DNA of 64,000 bases from Putridiphycobacter sp965230195 (GCA_965230195.1 OZ245997.1:248001-312000); one strand, 5' to 3'. Positions 24,940 to 37,587 are shown, counted from the first letter of the stretch. Translations and numbers: made by a program. The notes: generated from the letters alone by a model not told the origin.

Positions 24940-25960
24940 TCATATGCCAGCATGATGCAATCGATTGAGATGTTCTTCAAAGGTGGCAAAGACTTGCTTA
25001 TCAGAGAAGGGTACATTTCTTCTCGTGCTGCCGAGTAGCTTGTGTGCATCGAAGTGAGAAGCGTGCGACTCCAACGTGTCAAACGGGCCAATAACCTTGT
25101 TCTCGTGTACCACATACCAGACCTGTTCCGGATCAGAGAAGAGACGGTGGGTGTATTTATCTCTCAGTTCATTGAATGTCAGCTCTGGGACTTGCGTCAC
25201 ACTTTCGATCGATGAGGGCGGAACTGGAGTCAATATGGGCAGAGCTGAGGTCCTCATCGATCCCGCATCTGAAGATGCTTCCACGCCGTTGTTCAGACCA
25301 TTTGCCATTTCCCTTGTATCCGGATGCTTCATGGATGCCTCCCTTCCATACACTCTTTCTCTCCAGCGCTAACACAACACACGTGTCTTTATTTAAGAGG
25401 GGGAATCTCGGATGACATGCACCTTGATCTCTTCCCTGTATTCTTTCATTGTTTTGTCGAGGAGATGTCCATAACTGTGGAACTCTGGAGAGGCTGCAGA
25501 TGGCGGCGGTATGTTGTCTTGTTGGATGGCTCTTCCGTAAAACTTGACAGATTCCCTCATGTAACGCGTGGCCACATATCCAGTCATGTCTGCAGCGGAG
25601 AAGGGTCCCTGGACTTGTTGACTGGCATCCAGATAGAACCATTCCTTTCTATACAGCATCTGATTTGTTAACTGAATTCGAGCGACAATCAATATCTCCG
25701 ATTCAAAATACGACAGGGGACGGAATTCTCGACGACCTGGGCGTCTCAGTGTGATCGTCGGAGGCAAGAGTCCTTTGAGACCCCAGGTGAAAAAGGCAAT
25801 GGCGGGAAACGGACCCTGTATGCATCCTTGCTCGTCCTTGTACTCGTATCCAGGGGCTGGAAAGAAGAGCAATGGAATCAAACACACATCTGACAGCGAC
25901 AGTTTAAACACCTTTTGATAGAACGACCTGTTCGTATGCCGGATCTGCCAGCGCTTCCAT
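24940..25960 (-). CDS. Protein with three GYF-like modules
   Basis: Three exons (25960-25912, 25856-25423, 25368-24940; introns of 55 and 54 nt) encode 303 residues. Three GYF-like modules follow one another: YEYKDEQGCIQGPFPAIAF with LLPPTITLRR, then KEWFYLDASQQVQGPFSAAD, then VWYVVHENKVIGPFDTLES. GYF domains bind proline-rich peptides, often of spliceosomal or translational repressor proteins. The third copy is the most divergent and is separated by a linker rich in Ser, Thr and Pro. No other domain is visible, so this is nearly all GYF, unlike the large GIGYF or CD2BP2 proteins. Start chosen as the ATG that makes exon 1 splice in frame (KAPGYEYK). Confidence 0.8.
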
Positions 25961-26020
25961 CTCGGAGAACCTCTTTCGGAATGCCGATCGAGAAAACGAA
26001 CGAACACACGCAGAATCGAA
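25961..26020. promoter_or_regulatory. 60-bp divergent gap between GYF and EF-hand genes
   Basis: The two divergent predicted ATGs are only 60 bp apart. Any shared core promoter must sit here or inside coding sequence. If the true EF-hand start lies further downstream, the gap would widen. Confidence 0.3.
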
Positions 26021-27286
26021 ATGGAGCGAATAGTATGCATCGTGCTCAGTGGACAAGAAGTGTCACTTTGCGCAAAGTATGACGCGGCCGATGATATCTT
26101 CGAGACCATCGACAAAAACCAGATGCAACGAATCGATATCCATGTGTTCAAGAAAGAGCTCATGAGACTCAATGTCTTCTCGACAGCAGTCCTGGATGCA
26201 TGTATCCTGTTGCTCTTATGTAACAGAGTCGGGTGCCAATACACGTCTGGAATACATTCTTTGCCTTTCTGGGGACAGGAGTGGACAACAAAGTTCAGAA
26301 GACGCATTTCCATAAGGCATGTTCATTTCTCGTATATGTCAACAGATCTGTCATCACGGTGTGGAGGCGCAGGCCATTCGGAAGCATCACAGGTTGTCTA
26401 TTCTGATAGATAGGCAGGGATATGGCAATTGTGCCTCAGGGTGATGCAATGTCACAGCAACGCCCGCAGAAGTGTCAAGTCTTTTGACAAATGGAGATCT
26501 GGGTACGACATCTGATCAATCATCGCCATCTTTCTAAGAGAACTGTGATTTCTAGATCGACGAGCAGGCTGCCAAGAACGTGTTTTTGGGTCAAAGGTCA
26601 TGCAGGATTGAATCGCCTGTCTGGCACACGTGTGTTTGATATGACACTTGTGAAGTAGAACCACGCCATTACTACCTTGTGGCAGCCCTGTGTTTTCTAG
26701 TGCATCGGATCTGAAGATGATCTATCAAGTCTTCTGTGAAATTGATCGTGATGATAGTGGAAGAGTGCGTTTACGCGAATTCAAAACGTACGTGCAGCAT
26801 AATACCCCACAGTTGCTCGCAGTGGCAACAAGTCTTTTCAACAAAGCAGATATCCACAAACAGGGACGCATATCCTTTGCTCAGTTGATGCGAGCTTTGT
26901 TCCCATCCACTTCCCACGACGATCTGAGATCCATGATCGACACAGCGCGTCCCTTTCAGAAGGAGAAGAAAACGAAACTGGACCCAGAGATGATGGAAGA
27001 CATCACCGAGATCTTCAGGCAATGCCGATCGCACCTCTATCCATCTCGTCTTCCTATCCATGCCTTTAGAGTGTACGACGACAACGGAGACAACACACTC
27101 GACCGAGATGAATTCTTCAGCGCCATCATGACATTGGGATGGTCAGAGAGTGAGGTTGAGCAGATCTTTGCCGAAATTGATAAAGACAACAATGGAGTGG
27201 TGTCTCTGGAGGAGTTTATTGACTGGTTTGCCGAGCGCGGAAGGCATCCCATCTCGCAGGAAGATGCTTCATCGGAGAGTGATTAA
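26021..27286 (+). CDS. EF-hand calcium-binding protein
   Basis: The last exon (from about 26701) is secure and holds two canonical loops, DRDDSGRVRLRE and DKDNNGVVSLEE, plus DDNGDNTLDRDE and a degenerate DIHKQGRISFAQ. An upstream exon (26021-26188) carries a further degenerate EF-hand (FETIDKNQMQRIDIHVF). Splicing it across 26189-26226 continues as SRVPIHVWNTFFAFLGTGVD. The stretch of about 26310-26700 must hold one or more introns or small exons that I could not resolve. Two or three sites should bind calcium. No membrane segment is visible. Probably a calmodulin- or calcineurin-B-type sensor; the exact subfamily is not clear. Confidence 0.75.
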
Positions 27287-27308
27287 GTAGACGCATGTCT
27301 TCGAGTAG

Positions 27309-28347
27309 ATGTTCCTCATCGTCGTTGCTGTCATGGTCTCTCGCGTCGTTCATTTTCTGCGTCTCCATCGCATGCCGATCCTTCAGCAGCTTCATCTGGA
27401 AGAGGTGCTGTTGCGCACAGACGAACGCAATTGGTGCATCGCAAACAGCGACATTGCACAGCCGACGATCGTTCTGGGCATCTCTGCGTGGCCCCCACTT
27501 GCATTCTGGCAATTCGTATCGACGCTGCGATTGATCGTGATAGGAAACTGGATGATGTGGTGGACGTCCGACGAGCGAAGAAAGTGGGTATCACTTCGAT
27601 GGTTCGGCGGTTCTCTGGTGGAGGAACGGTTTTGATAGATGATAACGCGCTCTTGGTCACGCTGATCTTTCAGGTCACACTACTGAAACACGCGTCTCTC
27701 ATACATTCTCTCTACGTGTATGTCTTATGCGTTTAGAAATCCACATTGCCTCATGTGCATCCGTATCCTCGACCCATCATGCAGTGGACAAGAGATCTGT
27801 ACTCGCCTGCTTTTTCAGAGTTGGGCGATTTTCAGCTTCGGGACAATGGTACATCGAACACGAAGAATCCTGACACGTGTGATCCTTATGGTTCAGACTA
27901 TGTGTTTGGGGATCTGAAGTTTGGAGGAAATGCGCAATCTATTGTGAAGGATCGCTGGCTGCATCACACTTCTTTTCTCTGGGACATTGAGCCTGCAAGA
28001 ATGAAGGCACTGAAACAGCCACCGAGACAGCCCCAATACAGACAAGTACTTATCCATCTACCCATAACCGTCACGAATAGAAAGACGATGACAGAATCGC
28101 AGTCACGACGCCTTCTTGTGCTCACTCCATAGAAAATTCCGAACTAAAGAACAGTTTTTCCAATCCATACAGCGAACATTTGCTGAACAGTCACTCCTTC
28201 TTAAGGTCGTCCACATTCAGTGTTCTCCAACACAGGATTCAAAGAGATGTTTGTTTACAGGCGAGTCCGTGCGATATCGAGGAGTTCATGGGAAGACAGT
28301 GTCCTGTAAAGACATCGACGATTATTCCAATCGATTCGACAACATGA
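27309..28347 (+). CDS. Lipoate-protein ligase (LplA-like)
   Basis: Six exons (27309-27487, 27544-27673, 27737-27848, 27897-28045, 28095-28205, 28261-28347) give 255 residues. The core starts at PILQQLHLEEVLLRTDERNW and continues with PTIVLGIS, the ligase signature VRRFSGGGTVLIDD, DYVFGDLKFGGNAQSI with the catalytic lysine, RWLHHTSFLWD and YRQNRSHDAFLCSL. This is the eukaryotic LplA type, which attaches lipoate to 2-oxoacid dehydrogenase or glycine-cleavage H proteins. The first 21 residues are hydrophobic and basic (MFLIVVAVMVSRVVHFLRLH), possibly an organelle presequence; translation could instead start at Met22 (27372). The gene begins 22 bp after the EF-hand stop and ends 44 bp from the QSOX stop. 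Glycine cleavage would connect it to mitochondrial SHMT (inference). Confidence 0.88.
27849..27896 (+). other. In-frame 48-nt intron in lipoate ligase gene
   Basis: GTACAT...GTTCAG, a multiple of three with no stop, so the unspliced frame is open. Left in, it would insert 16 residues into the conserved RDN-DYVFGDLKFGG block; removed, the block is continuous. Alignment to the family therefore supports splicing. Confidence 0.8.
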
Positions 28348-28391
28348 TCGAGGGAAGGTCCATGGGCATCCCACTTCCCAAAAAACGTGCC

Positions 28392-29864
28392 TCACAGAAT
28401 ATCCTTTGCATTTGGAACAAGTTTACGTCTTCTGCTTCTTTTCACCAAAACAACAACAAGGATGATCATCACGATCAAGACATACCAGGTGATATCGACA
28501 CCCGTCCTTGCATGGAGTTCCATGGCAGTGGCATCCTCTTTGGAAAAGACATCTACAGAAGTGAACTCTCGCTCGCCATCTATCAATTCCTTGCGACTGA
28601 CACTCATGGGCCGCTCCTCTTCATCCACTGAAGCATAGAAGCGATCGAGGAATTCCAAAACCTCATACTCATTCCAGTCGACCTGGTCTTCACTATGGGA
28701 GGTACTATGACACTGAGGACAGAGCCGGACAGGAGGCCACTGGACTTTGGGGAACTCTGGATCTCCCATTCCATTCTCTCTTTCTTCTCTGCCGAGTCTC
28801 TTATTAACGAGGTTGTGTATGGACCACAGCCACATGATCAGCTCTCTTCGAGACTGCACTCTTCTCGCCTCTTCTCTGTCAAGGGTCAAGAGAAAGTGTT
28901 TGGCACATTCTGCGCAGCCGAAGAAGTGCCGGGCAAATGCACGGACACCCTGCATCCAAAGATCGGTCTGCTGGTCCTCAATACCAACAGACAGTGCATG
29001 GAGCAGCTGCCACAGTCCACAGGTGAAGCCACGCTTTTCTGGAACGGAAGCAGCACAGGACTGCCATTCCTTCTTCTCGTATTGGACAGTGCACACATGT
29101 AGACGAGACATATGCGGAATCGGCTTCACCGAAGTCTCCGGCCACAGCACGCCGATCTGTTTCTTCACATAGCGAAAGCCTTGTCGACAGCGAGGAGAAG
29201 GATGCGCTTCTGACAGCAAGGTAATCCATTGCAGGAAATCCTGACGCACCTCTGAGGACTGCAGAATGAGTGTCGAGCTAAAGAGATACTCAAAGAGTTC
29301 AACAGTGGCCCGCTCCACATCGTCCACACCAAATCCTTTCGTCTCTGCATCCTTCCATTTTTCAACTGGATGTGCAGATGTTTTCTTCTTCTCGTCGAAC
29401 GCATAGTGTGTTCCCAGCTTTGCATTGATAGAGTCGATCATGGCTTGTGGTTGTTTGGATGGAATGGGCATTAGATTCTTTTCGTTGTGTTCCAAAAAGT
29501 CAGAAACGCCACCCAGCAAGATTGTTGGAAATGACTTAACGAGGAATTTGTCACAGAGAGCCATGTTCCCCTTTTCTGCACAATCGACGCGGGCCACCCA
29601 GAGAAGAGGCTCCGGACGGGGCTCTTTATTAAAGAACGCGCCAATCTTTTCGTAAATGGGTTTGAAATGCTGACAGTGTGGACACCAGTGCGCATAATAC
29701 TCGATGAGCCAGGTGCTCCCCGCATAACGGACGTCACTTAGCTCCTGTGTAAAATTATCCACACCAAAGTCTATCGCAGGTGTCTCCACTGTGACGACAG
29801 CATGGGAGGCCAGAACAGTCGAGAGACATTTCAGCGTAAAGAGTAACGCGAGTGCCCGACGCAT
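28392..29864 (-). CDS. QSOX: Quiescin sulfhydryl oxidase
   Basis: A single exon of 490 residues. Signal peptide at 1-19; thioredoxin domain with WCPHC (Cys61/Cys64); a central helical region; an Erv/ALR FAD domain with GLWQLLHALSVG, FFGCAECAKHF (Cys317/Cys320 redox pair), WSIHNLVNKRLG (FAD-binding His/Asn) and a second CPQC at 382-385; then a transmembrane helix at about 458-474 (WYVLIVMIILVVVLV) with a basic tail. QSOX makes disulfides in secreted proteins, passing electrons to oxygen through FAD, in the ER/Golgi or at the surface. The CPHC site differs from the metazoan CGHC. It is among the few intron-free genes here. Confidence 0.95.
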   Translation of the reverse strand: MRRALALLFTLKCLSTVLASHAVVTVETPAIDFGVDNFTQELSDVRYAGSTWLIEYYAHWCPHCQHFKPIYEKIGAFFNKEPRPEPLLWVARVDCAEKGNMALCDKFLVKSFPTILLGGVSDFLEHNEKNLMPIPSKQPQAMIDSINAKLGTHYAFDEKKKTSAHPVEKWKDAETKGFGVDDVERATVELFEYLFSSTLILQSSEVRQDFLQWITLLSEAHPSPRCRQGFRYVKKQIGVLWPETSVKPIPHMSRLHVCTVQYEKKEWQSCAASVPEKRGFTCGLWQLLHALSVGIEDQQTDLWMQGVRAFARHFFGCAECAKHFLLTLDREEARRVQSRRELIMWLWSIHNLVNKRLGREERENGMGDPEFPKVQWPPVRLCPQCHSTSHSEDQVDWNEYEVLEFLDRFYASVDEEERPMSVSRKELIDGEREFTSVDVFSKEDATAMELHARTGVDITWYVLIVMIILVVVLVKRSRRRKLVPNAKDIL

Positions 29865-30182
29865 CTTGCGCCGTAGACGTCCCTGTGCGAGCGTTCAGAG
29901 AAACGATGTATGTATGTATGTATGCGTCGGATCGCGTCACTTCACGAAGGTTCCGTTTGTTAAGAATGACGACAATTTAACACGTCCAGAAAGCTGCTTA
30001 CAGTCTGTGATTATGAGACAAACCGTCGTTCTAGACGATTGAAGATTAATTGCTGAAGGCTTCCCATGAAATCACGTTTGCGCAGTAAGGAAAGTAACAG
30101 AACGACAGACATGAGGTCGAATTTTATAATTACTGTTTTTTCTGTGTCGTTGATTTCTTACGCAAATGTCACATCAACGACT
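29865..30182. other. Intergenic QSOX-A2M with a short microsatellite
   Basis: 318 bp with no gene. It should contain the QSOX promoter and the A2M 3' region just before 30183. The only pattern is a four-base ATGT repeat at 29906-29924. Confidence 0.5.
29906..29924. repeat. (ATGT)n microsatellite
   Basis: A run of nearly five ATGT units just upstream of the QSOX start. Confidence 0.9.
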
Positions 30183-33100
30183 CTAAGCAGCTCCAGCTTT
30201 TTGACAGTCGTCTCCCCCGAAGCCATAGAAACATGAGCATTTTCCGTTGCTGAGATCGCAGACCCCATTTCCATTGCAGTTGTTCTTGCACTCGGTTGCA
30301 ATGAATTCCGTGTCGACTGTTTCTATCGCGCACTTCTTTTCCGACGCCTTGCAGATGTCCAATCGTGCAGTGCTACTCATACCCATGATCGACGGAGTAT
30401 CGGTCACAAAAACACGAGCAGGGGGCACACCAAAGCTTCCAGAGATCGCGGCAACGGCTTTCAAGGTCACAGTGTGTGCGCCTGCGCTCACACTCTTATA
30501 CACAAACTGAACCTGATCGGCCAATGTAATCTGCAGAACAGACAAACACAGAAGCATTAGGACTCGGCACTGTGTGTGGAGGCAGAGAGAGGCTAACCTG
30601 CTCTGGGCAGTCTGGGTAAAATTTATCACTGAAGAGGTCGAAAAATGGAATCGGGCAGAACTCTGCGCCCTCTCCCCCTAATTGCACAGGTTCTAACCCT
30701 GCCGGAAGAGATACTTGAACAGTTGTATGTTCCAGGACCGTAGGTGTCATGAAATGGATCTTAATGTTGACGACAGTTCCCACCGGAACTTTGGAAACTC
30801 CTTCACTCATAGGACCAGCGCTGTCTAGCTGGATCACCCGGTTGACGTAGATACCCTTATAGATTGGGTTATCTAATGCGTCACTGGGAACATACTTCAT
30901 CGCAATGGCCACGTTAATCTCGCCATCCCCTTGAGGGAAAACCTGGATGGGTCCAGGATTGTTGCCGAGATCTTCCCATGCCGTCGATTGAGCAGACACT
31001 GGATGACGTCCTGGAGTGAAAGAGGCGGAGAACAAAATAATAGTGCCAGATCGCAGTTCGAGTCTGAGGTTGTTTTTCTTAGGCTTGAGACTGGCATCAT
31101 AATCTGCCAGACCAATCATTGCCACCATCTTTGCGTAAATGGAGTAGTCATTGAAGCCATAAGGATCTGAGATCGGAGCTGTCACATAGTATGCCATTCT
31201 CTTGAGTAGATTGTCGCTGGCCTCGCCACGAACCATGGCCAAGAAGACAAGGCTGTTTGCCAGACTGCTATCAGCAGTGACGGAATCTTTGCCAGATGTC
31301 ACATAGGCTCTGTTTCCAGCTGTCGTAATCTTGTTTTCCCAGGACCCGAAAACCTTTCTCACTTCGGCCCGGTCCACCTTCTTGGCGGACAGAAGAGCCA
31401 GAGCGTAGTAAGCCTGACTTTCCACAGTCATCGAATTGAATTCTTTCTTCAAACGATCCATTGACAGATCTTTCACGATGTCTTCAGGTGTTCCCTTTGG
31501 AGGAGCCCAATCGGGTCCCAATGCATAACGTGCAACGGCGACAATCGATGTGCTGATGACCTCCTTCTGCTCTCTGGCAGCTGTCGCTTCATCCACAAGA
31601 CCATCTTCGAGCACAGACATCCACGTTCTCCTTGCTGTAAACACAGCTGCTGTGTTTTTGTAGATCTCCTAAGGAATGACACAAGACAAGTCATCATGCA
31701 TTGTTTGGCGATGGATGAGAGGACGCACCTCCAAGTTGTGCTCCTTTAGACGTTTCTCCACATTGTCGATGATGATAATGCCCTTTGCGTTTTGTTCCAG
31801 AGAGACACCAGGTTTTGAGATGCCACCTGCTTGACAAGGGACTTCGACTTCTAACCCAAGACTCACGGATGTCGAGTCTGTGTAGATCGTTGTCAAGGCA
31901 GTCTGGTACGTTGCGAGTATGCCATTGACCAGCTCTACATAGAACTCAGGCAACAAGTTTGGATCTGGGCTCCATGGATAATAGAAATCGACGATGGCCG
32001 GGATGGCAAGCGTGGCAACCACAAAGTCAGCTGAGATCGGACAGGTGAAGGAGTCTTGAGAATAGATCTGATCAGCCAAGAGCAAGAGTCCAGGGAGATG
32101 CCCTTCTCCGGCGGCAACGACGAGGGATCCACTTCCTTCGAGTGCATTTGGAACAATCATTTCACTGCTTGGCTCCTCAGCGGCGTCTCCCGAGACTGGG
32201 AAGGCTGATCCGAGAACAACAGGTGGCTGTGGACCGTAGATGGTCAAACGAATGGTCGTTTTTGCATCGTTTCCTGTACCGTCGTCTGCCACGATCTTGA
32301 TGGTCGACTCACCGACGCCCTTCGCCGTGAACGTGACACGAATTTCTTTCTCGAGCGATTTTCCCATATGGACGTTCTGCTCTTCTGCTCCCTCCATCTT
32401 CAAGTTCTCGGAAGGTTCAATGGTCAAAGCAATGGGTTTCTCTGCCACCTTTAGAGTGCTGATCTTGATGGCCGCCTCAAAGACATCTCCCAGACGGGTG
32501 AAGGCGGGGAAGTCATGGGTCACTGCAATGTTTCTCTTCACTCTCACTCGGACCTCGTCGCTACCGAAGAGTCCAGTGCCTGAGGATGCGTATGCGCGGA
32601 TCATGAACTCTCCACCCTCTTTGGGTCCTTCGAAGTTCACTAACCAAACACCGCCAGAAGCGGTGTAGCTCTCGAACAGTATTGGTGTTGCATAAGTTGG
32701 CCTAGTTAGCAGTGCAACTCTGCTGAATGGGGCTGGTGTCTCTGTCGGCTCATCTTCTTCAATGTTAGTTATGCTCACAGGTGCAGCTGCTGCCGCTGCC
32801 TTTTCTGCAGGCGAGCGGGGCACGACAGTCAGGTACTGTACATATTGTTCGAGGTACTGATCATCTGTCAGTTGAATGTCTGCGGTTTCTTCAGAAGGCT
32901 GCAAAGTAGTAATCATTCTGAACCATGGGTCCAGTTTTTTGCGTGCTTCATTTGCTTTAGTAATGGCATCGATGGCTCCAGGTGCCACCATGTTTTCAGA
33001 AGTACTTTTGTATCGGAAGTAGTCGGATAGGTCTGAAACGAAATCATCAGACACATCCTTAAGAGGAGAGGGCAGCAGATCCAGTATTTTTGTATCGATT

Positions 33101-36100
33101 GCAAATGCAGTGATTTCAACAGGCCCCTTTCTGTCGAATGTCACTCTGACTGAGGCATTGAGACCTGGCTCCATCAGAGGAACGCCATTATCCATCTTGA
33201 TACCAGGAACAGACACCTTCATCGCCAGAGTAGCTTTCTCTCTCTTTGTCTCGATCACAGTCGTGTAGTGCTCGTTGTGTGGCATGGATGGGTCAAAGAC
33301 AGCACTAACAGGGACGGAAATTTCACTGGCAAGACCTTTCTTTTGTCGGGGAATGGCTGCAGAAATAGACAAGGCGCAGTTGGCCGTGCAGACATCGTCC
33401 ACCTTAAACTCCAGCGTCGTCGAACCTGTCTTTACCGTCACCACCTTTGTTTTGACTTCATCTCTCGATCCCCAAGCCATCAAGACAGTCACATCACCAA
33501 ACGGATTCTCGATCAAGAACGAGGCTTCATCGCCGACTTTGTAGGGTCCTGTTGTGATGGGAGTCACACCAAATGGCAGATGTTGTTCGAGTGGTGTTGT
33601 TTCCCACGCATTCTTTGTTTTTCCCATGTACGAACGTTTGCAGGCTTTGGATTTACCGACTTTGACACATGCTTCGACGACATACTGACCCATCTTTGGA
33701 AGTTTGAATCTGCAGAACTCTGTGCTTCTGTAGGACTGTTCACATTTCTCAATAGTTTTCCCTGGAGCTTCTGAACTGGATGTGGTCGGCTTCAATGTTG
33801 GCCGTCCGTTCGATCTGAACTCTGGGATCTGCTTCAATGCATAGGTGACTGTTTCTCGGGTCGTCAGACGCTTTCCTGAAAGATCATAGACGGCAGCTCT
33901 GATGCCGAATTCCTGCTGTGGCAGATCTGTATCCACTGTTTTCTGAAGCACGATATCCACATCAGCTGGTTCAAGTCTGACAGTCGTGCTGCTTTCAACA
34001 CGTTCTCCTGAAGGTCCTGTGTAGTGTGCGGTGATCTGGAGAATCGTTCCTGCCGAGGGCGAGTTGGCAAATTTGGCTAAATCGATCGTCGCCGACGCTT
34101 CTCCAGAACCATCCGTGTATGAAACAACACGTCCTGTCAGTGCTTCATCATCGTCATCTCTCGCATCATCTGCACAAATGCGATCATCGCATACGACACA
34201 AGGAATGCGATCTCTTACCCTGAATGCTCCAAACGAAGAGGAGTCGTGCATCTTCAATGGGTGCACCAGCGAAGCTCGTCACCCCAGATTTGACTTTGAC
34301 TTTTTTGTTTGGCAGCGCCCAGACGGGAGCATTGACTGTCAACACGGCAGGAGCTCTGCGAGAGTTGAGAACAGTGAAGGGTTCTGGCTTTCCGACGTAA
34401 GTGCCACCGCCAGGAAGATCTGCTTCGACTCTGATGGTGTGGTGAACAGCAATCACACTCAACGGAATTCTCAAACTCAGAGTATAACTTCCAAAGTCCT
34501 TATTGAATCTTGTAATACCAATCACGTCGGATTCCTTTGTGCTTCGCACCATCGAAGGCGAAACGACCACGCGGATATTCTTGACGTCAGTTGGGAGATA
34601 GTCGCCACCATCTCGTTGCATAACATAACCTAGAAGGAAAGGAATACGATACGTAAGTCAGCAATAACAGGTTGGGTATTCGACCTTTCACACGTAGCCA
34701 TTCACCAGGGCGGGCAATAGGACGATCAAGGATAACAGAATCGCTGATGGCAGACACCACTCCATTTTGCACTTCGACATGTGGAACGTAAACAGATTTT
34801 CCGTCGGATGTAACAACGGCATGCAGTTCGCTGCTGCCACCGTCGATAGACAAAAGAGCAGCGCCATCTTTGTCAGTTTCTCCGTCACTCACTTCCTTAA
34901 ACTTGTTCTGTACCATCACCACCGTGATACGCATCTGGCGTCAAATACATGTCTCTTGCTTACCTTGCCGGTCGGTTCATAGAGAGCAACTGTTGCGTCG
35001 GCAACGGGGGAAGAATTCTTCATGTTTGTCACCCACACCAATGCTGTCCGTCCTTTGGAAGTAACGGCACTCGTGATCAAGACGACAACTTGGAGTTCTG
35101 TCTCGCAAACCACAAGTGGATAGTGCATGTCATTCCTGGCGAACCATGTTAGATAGACATCACGCAGAGAATCTGTTCAAACCTGCAGTACGATCCAGCA
35201 ACGAGGCCGGATGTCTTGAGAAGCTTTGTGATGTCCATTTCTTGCGTGTCTCCTGCAATGTCTGTGCGCTCATCGACCAAACGATCAGCTGAATGGAGAA
35301 ACAGATGTGGTGTTAGTCATCCGCTTAACTGGATAGCGTCGTCGCACCTGCAACGCCAAGGATGTCAGTGACAGAGGTGTCCAACGGTTCTGTTGAGAGA
35401 AGAGGGAGGCCGGATTCTGGGTCACTGATGTCCCAGGAGAAGATTGCCGACCCTTCCCGCTTACAAACGCTGTCGTCTGACAAAGGACTGCCCTTGGAGA
35501 CAACGACGATCTTCTCTCCCCAATCTTGTCCTTCTTCGAAGATAGCAAGCCTAATCGCACAAGAATCAGAAGGTGTAACCAGTAACATCGAGTTCCTACT
35601 TAACATCTGTTGGAACGGTCATGGCACCAAAGAAAGGCTCAATGGGTGCTGCCAAGAAGTTGATGTTGGATCTCTTGAGACTGAGGCCGTAGCCATCTTT
35701 GAACGAAGGCGATTCGAAGACACTGATCCTAGAAACCACAGAAAAGGTGTCAATGCCATCTTCGTTTTGATTGCCAGATCTCGTACCTGTATGTCGATCC
35801 CGGGTTGAAGTTTGCATTGACGCGGATTACCGATTTACTAACGAGCTCGAGAGAGAAATCAACCTGCAGATCGCGTGCCGTGATGAAGAAGGTTCGAGGT
35901 ATTGCGTGAATATTCTTACGTCTTGTCCAGTCTTTGCACGGACGAGTTTCATTGGGAAATCTGTCAGATTTTGACCATCGGCCAGTCCATGCGGAATCCA
36001 CATGAATAGACGCGAGCTGCTGACATTGAATTTCGAATCTTCGACAAAGGGCACTCTGAAATCTCTCAGCCCAGCGAAATTGATCGAGACGTCTTTCGTC

Positions 36101-37587
36101 AATGGTCCGGCGTCGTTGCTGTACTGAGTATCGGACGGCAAGACGAGAGAATACCTGCGTCCTTGGGTGAAGCCTTGTTCTTGGTCGTGAGCGAAGGAAA
36201 TATTGATGCAGCTGCTGGATGCTCCAGTCAACACGATTTCTTTCTCTTTTGGCTGTTCAACGACTTTTTCCTCTTCTTCCTCTTCTTCCTCTCCGCCATA
36301 GTATGATCCATAAACCGGCTGATCTGGTTCGCTTCTTCCGCCGCCTCTTTGCTCCCCATCGACTTCTTCAGAAAGACACTAAAACAGACAAGACATGCAT
36401 GCCAATATATGCCAATCGATGAGAGCTTACGTCAGCGCAAGGAATTTCAGGAATAACACATTCTGCAACACTCACTGACACAGGAGGATTTCCATTTGTA
36501 AGTGGATCGACAACCTAAATCGCCACCGTGTGATCATACAGATACGATTCGTCTTTCATCTTTTACCAGAAGTGACGTCTGAAGAACGTCCAAGTTGATG
36601 GGCGAACTCGCGACGAGTTGGATGTACGCTACATGCCAAACATGTCACATCCTGGACAAAAGGGATAACCAGCCACACCATCGACCGGCATTTCTGGCAA
36701 TATATCGAAACTGGTGCCCACAAATGCATCCCAGAAGTTATCCGTGAGATTGTTTGCGGTCCTGGATGTCACGGCCACAGCGGATAAGTTAAGCGCAGGT
36801 GTTGTGAGCCGAGATGCAGCATTTCCGCGAACAGTGAAGGGTACACCTTCACAGAACACATCTCACTCACATGAGCGTGACAGGCCATGACTTACCATCG
36901 TAGGTAACGAGATCGGAATTCCACTCAAAGTCAACTTCCAAGTCAGACGCCCAGTCTTCAGCAGGTTCAAATTCCACAATATATGTCGTCAACCATCTAT
37001 AGTTTCCACTGATCTCCGGAGAGAGGGAGAACGGTCTCTAGAGTAACAGAAGATACGTTAGCAGTCATTGGCGGCTTGTATGTGTGGTAGTGCGCGCATA
37101 CCTTCTCGTTAAACGTTTTTTCGTCGACCAGTTGCCCAATTGGAAGAACTGGACGACTTAGAACAACCTAGGAAGTCGAACGCGTTAGATGCTCATGTCG
37201 CCGACGAGGAGAAGAAGGCGTACAGTGAGCGATTCACGTCCGGTTACGGCTATTTTTCCACCCGTCCGTAGTTTTTCGGGTGTCGTGCTGACTACAGTCA
37301 GTGGAACTTCGTCTTCTAGAAACCCTCCTGGAGGCGGACTCCCATTCTCTTTTTGTGAGAGAGAGCGGGAAGTGGCTTCATGAATCGAGAAAGCGGCAAT
37401 TAATAGGACCAGCAGACCTAAAGCACCAAGAAAATGATTCAGCGGACAACCGACGAGGGTCTTTAAAGTAAGCGGCTCTTGTTGAGAAACTGCTTAGAAA
37501 GTTTCGCGTGCGTCTCGTGCCGTTTGAGGGCGTGTAAGTTAAAATCGGTTTGTTGTTACCTAAACGAGGAGGGCGACGAGTTCCCAT
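30183..37587 (-). CDS. Bacterial-type alpha-2-macroglobulin, membrane-anchored, EGF tail
   Basis: A gene of many exons, roughly 2,200 residues by my estimate. Resolved introns include 37517-37448 (70 nt, after MGTRRPPRL), 34963-34908, 34684-34630, 34218-34170, 31728-31669 and 30597-30531. Exon 2 encodes a signal-anchor helix (HFLGALGLLVLLIAAF). Next comes an MG1-like region with the bacterial-type RPVLPIGQ, FSLSPEISGNYRW and VEFEPAEDW motifs, then MG repeats including the MG2 hallmark ILDRPIARPGEWLRVKG, and the helical thioester-type domain. Where CxEQ is expected I read TCPISAD (about 32029-32043), so no thioester can form. The last exon adds an EGF-like module (CNGNGVCDLSNGKCSCFYGF). A2Ms trap proteases; without the thioester this one would act by conformational capture or as a surface protein. 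Exons between 35.1 and 37.2 kb are only partly resolved. Confidence 0.82.

Noticed and set aside
29906..29924. Short ATGT run as a regulatory element
   Set aside because: Too short and simple to be distinguished from an ordinary microsatellite.
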